A stretch of DNA of 64,000 nucleotides, taken from Arenicola marina. Its lineage: Eukaryota > Annelida > Polychaeta > Arenicolidae. The translations under genes and the position numbers were made by a program. Position 1 is the stretch's first letter, and the number at the start of each line of letters is the position of its first letter. The notes under the pieces were generated by a model. That model was not told where the DNA came from, made no database searches, and was given only the letters and a program-made list of their open reading frames with translations. The stretch covers positions 7,936,001-8,000,000 of the forward strand of contig OZ025255.1 in assembly GCA_964019135.1 (NCBI GenBank), in the 5' to 3' direction. Positions 47,954-57,729 of the stretch are shown here, in pieces.

Positions 47954-48384
47954 TTTATAAGCGACGCGCTAAATGTCTGTTGCCAAGCAGAGCGCTCTTG
48001 GTGACCGCCCATCGGCTGCTGTCATAGTGAGTAGTTGTGACGTCAAAATGTTATAAGCATGACGTCACAATGGGAGTTCCTAAGCAACCGAATGATATGC
48101 CACAAGCATGTGCATAATATACGTCATCCCGCCAAAGATCTTCTTTATGGCAAGCCGAAGTGAGATTAATTTTGAATATTAATCTAGATGTATCCCCTTG
48201 GAATATCTGAATTAATAAATATACGCTCGCATTGTTTAGGTAGCACCTACCCATATTAATGTTTAATAATCTTGATTTAATTTGTGCCTCTTTTCATGGT
48301 AGATACTTTTGCATTGTGGCGATGGGTTCATCATATACCTGTAAATAGCACTCTAGACCTCCAGTTATGTCGCCACGTGTCCGT
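47954..48384. other. Unique DNA, nothing recognised
   Basis: Includes a CRE-like TGACGTCA near 48039 and TGACGTCACAATGG at 48061, but no gene or element can be assigned. Confidence 0.4.
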
Positions 48385-48540
48385 TACCCCCCTACCCCCC
48401 TGCCCCCACCCCATCCTTCGACTACCCCCATCCACGACCACCCCACCCCCCGACCACCCAACTCCCCGACCACCCAACCCCCCTACTACTCCATTCCCCG
48501 ACCACCCCACCCCCGACCACCCCATCCTCCGACCACTCTA
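48385..48540. repeat. Imperfect C-rich minisatellite (CGACCACCCCA)
   Basis: Irregular 10-18 bp repeats of CCCCGACCACCC-type words. Proline-rich open frames across it, in several frames and on both strands, are artefacts. Confidence 0.75.
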
Positions 48541-49964
48541 CCATGGACATATTTACGTCAAATCTTCAACGCCATAATCCCCCCCCCCCGCGCTATTCGA
48601 CCCCCCCTCTCCCGCTCGCTCACTCCACGCACACATACTCACCATTGTCATACATTAAGGCCCCGTCTTTTTTCTTGGAAGTCATTCATTTCTATGCGAC
48701 AACTGGGCGGTTGGGTGGGCTGCCCGTGCCCCCGCCAGGCCAGTGACAACCAGACCTCCTCCTGTAATTAGCGGATGTCCGGGAGAGCCATCTCTATCCA
48801 GACCACTGGTCGACAGCCAACCCCCTTCCCACCCCCCCCCCCCGCCAACTGTAGTACACGCATCGCCCCCCCCCCCTCCCTCCACCCCCACCAGCCCCGC
48901 CCTCCACCCCGACGTCCTGACCCACCTCTACTCGTGTACGAGGAAGCCCTTGTCTTCTGACTGTTTGACGGTCGGCGGGCGAGGACGCCGACGCGATCTC
49001 GCGTGGCTTGGAACTGCCTGCCGCGAGAGTGACGACATGGGCCCGGCGTACAGCTGGCGGGAACAGTATAACAGGGCTGATACCTGCCGCACGGAGACCA
49101 TGGGGAAGTGGCCGCTATAGCCGGTATAGCATTACCCCGTTAAATGTTAACGCCGTCAGTCACCCACACAATATCATGTAACATAGCAACTGGTCATGAA
49201 GCGGACATTCGTGAGGCTGTATAATATATAGGCTGCAATGTAATCGATTCGTTGTGTGGGCACTAATACATTTCATAATATTAACGCACACTAATTGCAC
49301 CATTATTTCCGTGCAGCGACAGCCGGTTGGGCGCATTAAACTTCCCTCCCGACATTTAAGTATAAACTATCCGATAATAACGTCACGAGAAAAAACCGAC
49401 AGAAAACCCGTTTGTTTGTGAAGGGACACCGAAAGAACACACGGGGTGGTGACAGATGTGTGCCTTAATATTTGTCTAAATGTCAGATTTGTCTGTTGGA
49501 ATGGCTTAATCTCGAGTCTAGAACAAAATGAGCAGTACATCAATCGCACACGATCTAGTCGTCATTAATCGCCCAGTTCTATTACGTGTTCCTTATTGAA
49601 CCACGCCAGACTCGGACAAGATAAATTGCTTTAGTACTAAAGTATGCTTAACAGTTTATGTGCCCAACATTCTCCCCGCGAGATACATTGGCACACATAA
49701 ACGCCACCGGACTTACATCAATTATATGCGACAGTCCTGTGGCTACATTTTATCATCGGATAATTAGGGCATTGTATTATAATTCGGTCATTTTCCCGAT
49801 AATTACGGCACAGTGTATGACAACTTGATCTATATAACCACATGACATGTGGGTCTAATGCGAGGAATATGACCTTCAGTCCAACCTGCATGAAACACGC
49901 AGACAGCGGCAAGATTTCTGGCGATTACGCCGCTAATGTAAACCCGAGGGTGCACACCGCATCC
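48541..49964. other. Unique DNA; C runs, then possible conserved segment
   Basis: C runs lie at 48580-48590, 48829-48843 and 48868-48879. From about 48900 to 49130 the DNA is GC-rich and complex. 49680-49940 is unique, balanced sequence with two ATAATTA words (CGGATAATTAGGG, CCGATAATTACGG), reminiscent of homeodomain sites. No gene is recognised. Confidence 0.4.
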
Positions 49965-50170
49965 CCACCCCCTGGATCCTGGGTGTCAGGGATGTTACAT
50001 TAGGGACACCGCCCCTCCCCTCTGGATTCTGGGTGTCAGGGGTGGTGCATTAGGGACCCCGCCTCTCCCCTCTGAATCCTGGGTGTCGCATTAGGGACAT
50101 TATGGACCCACCCCCCTGGATCCTGGGTGTCAGGGGTGGTGCATTAGGGACACCGCCCTCCCCCAAACCC
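49965..50170. repeat. 50-bp minisatellite, four copies
   Basis: TGGATCCTGGGTGTCAGG followed by GTGCATTAGGGACACCGCC recurs at 49973, 50023, 50073 and 50117. The third copy is shortened to 44 bp. A C run follows at about 50175-50185. Confidence 0.88.
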
Positions 50171-50419
50171 CTCCCCCCCCCCCTTTGGGGGTCAGCCTCA
50201 CGCCAGCCTCATTTCTCGATTCAGTGACGTGCAAAGCAAACATCAATGGTTGAGAGGTGGATAGTGTTAGTGTCAGCACCAATAAGCACTTGCTACCACT
50301 TTTAATATATATATGGAATTATATATTCATATACTTCCCGCCAATTAAACGACTTTGCATATTATGCTGCAATGAAAGTATTCACATTTAATAGAACTGT
50401 AAGAACGGTAAATGTGAAA
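50171..50419. other. Short unique spacer
   Basis: AT-rich DNA after the C run. Nothing recognised. Confidence 0.4.
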
Positions 50420-50650
50420 CAAAAAACACTCTTGCTTGACATCTGACTGTTAGTAGGTGTGCTACGTCACAGATTAATGTTGGGTGCAGTCCACTGTTTT
50501 ATTGCACAGTTTCAGGGAAGCTGAGCAGCCTGCAGGCAATTCATTTCAGCGGCAAGAATAGATCATCCTTACACTATACTATCAGGCCATATAATGTCAA
50601 CTTTTTTAGATCTCGAAATTTTGGCGGGAAATAACTGTTTATATGATCTT
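50420..50650 (+). repeat. Dispersed repeat family R5, copy 2
   Basis: Partner of 41640-41830; the shared blocks are listed there. It ends with GGCGGGAAATAACTGTT. Confidence 0.55.
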
Positions 50651-50914
50651 ACATATAAAATCATCGCAGTAAAAATCTGACAAATACAGTACACATGAAA
50701 TCGAGTGTCACACAAACATGTACCCATCTGATACACAAAGCGCCGCAAAGAGTCGTGCGACAACCCAAGTCACACATTTGGGGGAAGGGGGGGGGGGAGG
50801 GGGGTAAGGGGGCGGGGGTGGTCGTGTTCCCAGATAGGAACCACGCAAAATAAATTTCTTCATTCTCAGGTCACGATGCATTAAAATAGATCACTCCCAG
50901 TATACCTAGGAAAT
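50651..50914. other. Unique spacer with G runs
   Basis: Holds a G-rich tract at 50780-50820 and otherwise nothing assignable. Confidence 0.4.
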
Positions 50915-51135
50915 GCGGATACATGATATAAATTAGCGATTTCCCGATGCACGGTTATTCAATATTAAAATTCCCAGTTCACGATTAATGAAAATCATTG
51001 ATCCCGATTGTCGGCTAATACCTCATTCCCAGTTCACGAAGAGTTATTTGCCTCAATCCCAGTTCACAGTGAATGTAAACCCCATTCCCGAGAAACGAAA
51101 ATAAATACCCCTTGCCTCCCCCCCCCGCCCCCCTC
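50915..51135 (+). repeat. Dispersed repeat family R2, copy 3
   Basis: The longest copy of family R2, with three CAGTTCACG words and the AAATACCCCTTGCC end leading into a C run. See the copy at 32078-32275 for the shared order. Confidence 0.8.
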
Positions 51136-52080
51136 CCCCAACAGTTGAGTATGCTATTCTGTCCAACCGTGCTAACGATACCCTGGAAGCTGGTACGAAT
51201 GGAACCGTTTTTGTCATTAATTTGTTTTTTCCCTTACCTTTAGACCATTTCAATAAATCACATGGGGGTGATATCCGCTTGCCGTCGACAACAAACGCGG
51301 CCCTTCCCTTGGCCTCACGGCGCCGACTGTCAATAACTGACACTCGTCATCTCGTCAAATGGCCTGGCCGGGGCGGTCACGTGATCTGACGTTATCAAAC
51401 ACTCGCTCGATACTACGGTACGGCCCGGTAGGAGGCGGGGGTTAATTGAGACTTAACGACGGCCACTGCAGCAGCGAACCCAGCGAGCGACGCGCCGCAG
51501 CCGCTCTCGCCGCGCGCAGCCTTCAATACTTCGCGTCATGACCGCTAGATGGCGGTGGATGTCGCGCCGCCGTTGCCTCCATCCACACTCTCGCTGCCGG
51601 CTTCTGATCACGTGGTCTGCGAGATGAAAACGGCGCGGCATGTGATGGTAGTGGGGGGTGGGGGTGGGTGGGGGAGGGGGGGCAGGGGGGTTACGCGGTG
51701 AAGAAGGTAGGGATGATGCGATGGCATGGGGAAGATGGTGGGGGTGGGGGCGGGGTGGCCGGGTGCGAGCATCGCCAGGGCCCTGTGACAGGTACGGTCG
51801 GAGAGGCAAGAGGGGGGGGGGTGAGGGTGACGGGGAGGGAGGGTCGTCTTCCCTGTCGGGTGGGGTCGGTGGTGGCGGGGGGTGGGGGGGCCTCACAGTG
51901 CCATACGTCAGCAAGACGCCGGGCTTCTACCGCCTCGGGTGACGGCACTGTCAGGGGGGGGGGGGGTGGGGGGGAGGAAGAGGGGTTCCACTGGCCGCCA
52001 CCGGATGAAACAGAAGTAGCCTTCTGGCACAACACGAGTGGGAAAGGACTGTGAGGGAGGCAGGGAAGTGGCGAGGGGAT
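51136..52080. other. GC-rich unique DNA with G runs
   Basis: 51400-51640 is GC- and CpG-rich and could be a CpG island or promoter, but no adjoining gene is recognised. 51650-52000 is strongly G-rich (several GGGGGG runs), which gives spurious glycine- and proline-rich frames on both strands. Confidence 0.45.
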
Positions 52081-52735
52081 AAAGGCGACTTTCTATGGTG
52101 AATGGTGGAGAGAGGTAGGGCCACAGGGAGGGGGGGGGCATCATGACAGTGGTGGTGGGGAGAGGTAGGGCCACAGGGAGGGGGGGGGCATCATGACAGT
52201 GGTGGTGGGGAGAGGTAGGGCCACAGGGAGGGGGGGGGGGCATCATGACAGTGGTGGTGGGGAGAGGTAGGGCCACAGGGAAAGGGGGGGGCATCATGAC
52301 AGTGGTGGTGGGGAGAGGTAGGGCCACAGGGAGGGGGGGCATGATGACAGTGGTGGTGGGGAGAGGTAGGGCCACAGGGAGGGGGGGGGCATCATGACAG
52401 TGGTGGTGGAGAGAGGTAGGGCCACAGGGAGGGGGGGGGGCATCATGACAGTGGTGGTGGGGAGAGGTAGGGCCACAGGGAAAGGGGGGGGCATCATGAC
52501 AGTGGTGGTGGGGGAGAGGTAGGGCCACAGGGAGGGGGGGCATGATGACAGTGGTGGTGGGGAGAGGTAGGGCCACAGGGAGGGGGGGGGGGGGCATCAT
52601 GACAGTGGTGGTGGGGAGACAGGGAGGGGTTGGCAGGGTGACAGTGGTGGTGGGGAGAGGTGGGGAGACAGGGAGGGGAGGGGGGTGGTGGCAGAATGAC
52701 ATTGGTGGTGGGGAGACAGGGCGGACATCCCAGCC
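52081..52735. repeat. G-rich 50-bp minisatellite, about 11 copies
   Basis: Units of about 50 bp containing GGGGAGAGGTAGGGCCACAG, a GGAGGGGGG run and CATCATGACAGTGGTGGT. The length of the G run differs between copies (6-12 G), so unit length varies from 47 to 54 bp. From 52610 the array degenerates. Open frames through it are artefacts. Confidence 0.94.
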
Positions 52736-53204
52736 AGGCAGCACGGCAGCCAGGAGGGGAACAGCGGACTGTGTGGACAGTCACACCTGTCAGAGACACA
52801 ACGCAACGCCGGGCCAAGGTGATGCGTTCACACTCCCCTACAGCCCCCGCTACTACCCCTGTCTCTCCTAGAACCCCCCCCCCCACCCTCCCCGCCGCTG
52901 CCACCCGCGGGGCACACCTGTGGGCCAGCCCTGTAGGCCCTAGAGGTGTGAGCACCAACATGGCAACCGAGATGGACGCAAAACCACGTCTTAGCATTTA
53001 GCTTGTTAGCGAGGTTGTTTTTGTTGTTTTTTGTTAACTCACCGATAGCTGATAGTGTGTGCAAGCCTTCCGTAATTGCAGCTAAATGAGTCGACGGTGA
53101 GGATTACGGAAATCAATTGACGACATGAGCAGCGTCCATTTACTCCTATAGTACAGACAGCTCAAGCTCAAATCTTAGTAGTACATTATACATACATCTT
53201 GTCA
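52736..53204. other. Unique spacer between two satellites
   Basis: Moderately GC-rich. A G/C run lies at 52867-52885. There is no gene-like signal. Confidence 0.4.
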
Positions 53205-56200
53205 TGGGGATGGGAAGAGGCCTTCCAAACACCATCATAGGGACGGGAAGAGGCCTTCCAACCACCATCACGGGGACGGGAAGAGACCCTCCAACCACCA
53301 TCACGGGGACGGGAAGAGGCCCTCCAACCACCATCACGAGGACGGGAAGAGACCCTCCAACCACCATCATGGGGACAGGAAAGGCCTTCCAACCACCATC
53401 ACGGGGACGGGAAGAGGCCTTCCAACCACCATCACGGGGACGGGAAGATACCCTCCAACCACCATCACGAGGACGGAAAGAGGCCTTCCACCATCACGGG
53501 GACGGGAAGAGGCCTTCCAACCACCATCATAGGGACGGGAAGAGACCCTCCAACCACCATCACGGGGACGGGAAGAGGGCCTTCCAACCACCATCATGGG
53601 GACGGGAAGAGACCCTCCAACCACCATCACGGGGACGGGAAGAGGCCTTGCCACCACCATCACGGTGACTGGAAGAGGCCCTCCTACCACCATCATGGGG
53701 ACGGGAAGAGGCCTTCCAACCACCATCACGGGGACGGGAAGAGACCCTCCAACCACCATCATGGGGACGGGAAGAGGCCCTCTAACCACCATCATAGGGA
53801 CGGGGAGAGGCCCTCCAACCACCATCACGGGGACGGGAAGAGGCCTTCCAACCACCATCACGGGGACGGGAAGAGGCCTTCCAACCACCATCACGGGGAC
53901 GAGAAGAGGCCCTCCAACCACCATCATGGGGACGGGAAGAGGCCTTCCAACCACGAACACGGGGAGGGGAAGAGGCCCTCCAACCACCCTCACGGGGACG
54001 GTAAGAGACCCTCCAACCACCATCACACTGACGGGAAGAGGCCTTCCAATCACCATCACGGGGACGGGAAGAGGCCTTCCAACCACCATCACGGGGACGG
54101 GAAGAGGCCCTCTAATCACCATCACGGGGACGGGAAGAGGCCTTCCAACCACTATCACGGGGACGGGAAGAGGCCTTCCAACCACCATCACGGGGACGGG
54201 AAAAGGCCCTCCAACCACCATCACGGGGACGGGACGAGGCCTTCCAACCACAATCACGGAGACGGGAAGAGGCCCTCTAACCACCATCATGGGGACGGGA
54301 AGAGACCCTCCAACCACCATCACGGGCACGGGAAGAGGCCTTCTACCATCACGGGGACGGGAAGAGGCCTTCCAACCACCATCACGGGGACGGGAAGAGG
54401 CCCTCCAATCACCATCACGGGGACGGGAAGAGGGCCTCCAACCACCATCACGGGGACGGGAAGAGGGTCTCCAACCACCATCACGGGGACGGGAAGAGGC
54501 CTTCCAACCACCATCACGAGGACGGGAAGAGGCCTTCCAACCACCATCACGGGGACGGGAAGAGGCCTTCCAATCACCATCATGGGGACGGGAAGAGACC
54601 CTCCAACCAGCATCACGGGGACGGGAAGAGGCCTTCCAACCACCATCATAGGGACAGGAAGAGGCCTTCCAACCACCATCACGGGGACGGGAAGAGGCCC
54701 TCCAACCACCATCATAGGGACAGGAAGAGGCTTTCCAACCACCATCACGGGGACGGGAAGAGGCCCTCCAACCATCATCACGGGGACGGGAAGAGGCCTT
54801 CCAACCACCATCACGGGGACGGGAAGAGGCCCTCCAACCACCATCACGGGGACGGGATGAGACCTTCCAACCACCATCACGAGGACGGGAAGAGGCCCTC
54901 CAACCACCATCACGGGGACTGGAAGAGACCTTCCAACCACCATCACGAGGACGGGAAGAGGCCTTCCAACCACCATCACGGGGACGGGAAGAGGCCTTCC
55001 AACCACCATCACGGGGACGGGAAGAGACCCTCCAACCACCATCATGGGGACGGGAAGAGGCCCTCCAACCACCATCACGGGGACGGGAAGAGACCCTCCA
55101 ACCACCATCACGAGGACGGGAAGAGGCCTTCCAACCACCATCACGGGGACGGGAAGAGACCCTCCAACCACCATCACGGGGACGGGAAGAGGCCTTCCAA
55201 CCACCATCATGGGGACGGGAAGAGGCCTTCCAACCACCATCACGAGGACGGGAAGAGGCCTTCCAACCACCATCACGGGGACGGGAAGAGACCCTCCAAC
55301 CACCATCACGGGGACGGGAAGAGGCCTTCCAACCACCATCATGGGGACGGGAAGAGGCCCTCCAACCACCATCACGGGGACGGGAAGAGGCCTTCCAACC
55401 ACCATCACGAGGACGGGAAGAGGCCTTCCAACCACCATCACGGGGACGGGAAGAGACCCTCCAACCACCATCACGGGGACGGGAAGAGGCCTTCCAACCA
55501 CCATCATGGGGACGGGAAGAGGCCCTCCAACCACCATCACGAGAACGGGAAGAGGCCTTCCAACCACCATCACGGGGACGGGAAGAGACCCTCCAACCAC
55601 CATCACGGGGACGGGAAGAGGCCTTCCAACCACCATCATGGGGACGGGAAGAGGCCCTCCAACCACCATCACGGGGACGGGAAGAGGCCTTCCAACCACC
55701 ATCACGGGGACGGGAAGAGACCCTCCAACCACCATCATGGGGACGGGAAGAGGCCCTCCAACCACCATCACGGGGACGGGAAGAGACCCTCCAACCACCA
55801 TCACGAGGACGGGAAGAGGCCTTCCAACCACCATCACGGGGACGGGAAGAGGCCTTCCAACCACCATCACGGGGACGGGAAGAGACCCTCCAACCACCAT
55901 CATGGGGACGGGAAGAGGCCCTCCAACCACCATCACGGGGACGGGAAGAGACCCTCCAACCACCATCACGAGGACGGGAAGAGACCCTCCAACCACCATC
56001 ACGAGGACGGGAAGAGGCCTTCCAACCACCATCACGGGGACGGGAAGAGACCCTCCAACCACCATCACGGGGACGGGAAGAGGCCTTCAAACCACCATCA
56101 CGAGGACGGGAAGAGGCCTTCAAACCACCATCACGGGGACGGGAAGAGACCCTCCAACCACCATCATGGGGACGGGAAGATGCCCTCAATCCACCATCAC

Positions 56201-56250
56201 GGGGACGGGAAGAGGCCCTCAAACCACCATCACGAGGACGGGAAGCTTGG
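53205..56250. repeat. 33-bp satellite (CCAACCACCATCACGGGGAC)
   Basis: About 92 tandem 33-bp units, the second part being GGGAAGAGGCCTT or GGGAAGAGACCCT. The alternation of these two forms, and of CACGGGG, CATGGGG and CACGAGG, makes longer repeating patterns of four to six units between 54850 and 56150. The unit is a multiple of three and lacks stops in several frames, so open frames up to 966 codons appear on both strands (11-residue periods GDGKRPSNHHH and SSRPRDGGWKA). No unique coding sequence joins them, so I do not call a protein. Confidence 0.96.
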
Positions 56251-57285
56251 ACAAGTGTAAGTGCCACAGACCGTGAACGTTGCCATGACTGTCTATAGTG
56301 TTTAGTTTAGATGCCTTTTTAACCCAAAAATTCTCCCAAAGACCACAAAATCGCGCTTTTCTCTAGTTCTCTATGTGCCCTCTATGACAGGGGCGGCACA
56401 CCCACACAACTGTAGTAATGTAGTACCCCCGCCCCTCCCCCGCCGGGGGGGGGGGGGTTCTGCCGAGCGCCAGCCAAATGTAAAGATGGCGAAACCATGG
56501 TTATGTAGATGTCGTCATAATGCGCCCGCAAATGTCTTATCGACCAAGAATGAAAAGCTTATGACCGTTTTATTGTAGATTGTTTGTTCCATATTATTTG
56601 GATTTGAGAATGAGGGTCTGATTTCGAGGTTATAGCTGATGGATTGTCTAGTCTTCCCGCCAATATTTCACCTAATCATTGAAATACAGGCTAAAAGATG
56701 CATCTTCTCTTCCCAATCATGCATCAACAATATTATAAACTACATGTATATGACCAGATGATGTGCCAGTTTATTACTTTGCTGCCGTCAACATCATTTA
56801 GAAGCAGCATTAGGAACGTTGGATCGAGACCCTGAATCTGTCACATATAGGAGTTTTCTGCAAATAAGGGCTCCCTAAGGGTTTCTCTACGAAATGCGGA
56901 AATTGGCATCAATAATAATTAAGCTACATACACTCTGGCGCAGTTCCTGCAGTACCTGTGCCGTGAGAGACTTTTTCGGAAGGTCACGTGGAACTTGTCC
57001 TGGGGAGGTCTGCTTGGGACCGAAGAACGCTATACAAATGAATTAATCAACCTTTCTTGCAATTTCTGTACATGTATTTATATGAAACTTAGCATTTACT
57101 TAGTGTTAGCATCAAATGTTTTAGGGTTTAGGACACATTCTGTATGTGGTACTTCTCCCTCTCCGAGAAAAATGAAGTTACCGTTACTAAATATTGGTTA
57201 ATGAAAGAGACGACCGGGTAAAGCGTCGAATATTCGGCACATTGCGTTCCTGTTACACTTCATTTCACAATTTATAATTTACTAC
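56251..57285. other. Unique DNA downstream of the ASB gene
   Basis: A G run lies at 56445-56458. Otherwise AT-leaning DNA with no gene. The 3' end of the ASB-type transcript probably falls at or just right of this interval. Confidence 0.45.
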
Positions 57286-57292
57286 AAGGCAC

Positions 57293-57298
57293 TTTATT
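57293..57298 (-). terminator. Candidate polyadenylation signal of the ASB-type gene
   Basis: AATAAA on the minus strand, about 430 bases after the stop codon. A closer ATTAAA variant occurs at 57674-57669, only some 56 bases after the stop. Sequence alone cannot decide which is used. Confidence 0.35.
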
Positions 57299-57327
57299 GA
57301 GGTAATAACGATGTTTTTTTTTACTTC

Positions 57328-57395
57328 CCGGATTCGAAGCTTGGATCCGCAGTCTAGTATGTTAACCAATACATCAGGGAGGGCCCCCTAGCGAG
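57328..57395 (-). mobile_element. SINE head remnant (tRNA-like)
   Basis: On the minus strand CCTCCCTGATGTATTGGTTAAC is split here as an A-box region (TGATGTATTGGTTAAC) followed by a B box GCTTCGAATCCGGG. The head resembles family 1 but no family tail follows. It lies in the probable 3' untranslated or flanking region of the ASB-type gene. Confidence 0.5.
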
Positions 57396-57729
57396 GTAGT
57401 TTAAATGAAGTAACGAGATACGATCATTACCCCAATAAATTATATGTTTGATTGAAACGGCGCCTCACAGATTATACGAAACATAAATTAAAAAACATAG
57501 CATGGTGAACACTGACAGCATAGAATGACATCAGAAGAGTAAATCCAATCACAAATGCAAAAATGCACAGCATTTATCCTCAAATAATTCCATGTTTAGC
57601 AGACGACGGGATTTCCCTAAGTCGTGCCAAATAGCAACATCCTGCAGTTCAGACGCATCAAGCGACAGTTTAATACTTTCACGTCATGGCAAACCTAGCG
57701 TCTTGGACGGGAATGAAGGAGTTGCACAG

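Noticed and set aside
51453-52054. Proline- and glycine-rich open frames on both strands
   Set aside because: They follow from G- and C-rich simple sequence in every frame. No splice or domain evidence.
53367-56267. Open frame of 966 codons and several of 350-580 codons on both strands
   Set aside because: These are by-products of the stop-free 33-bp satellite. Different frames and both strands are open at once.
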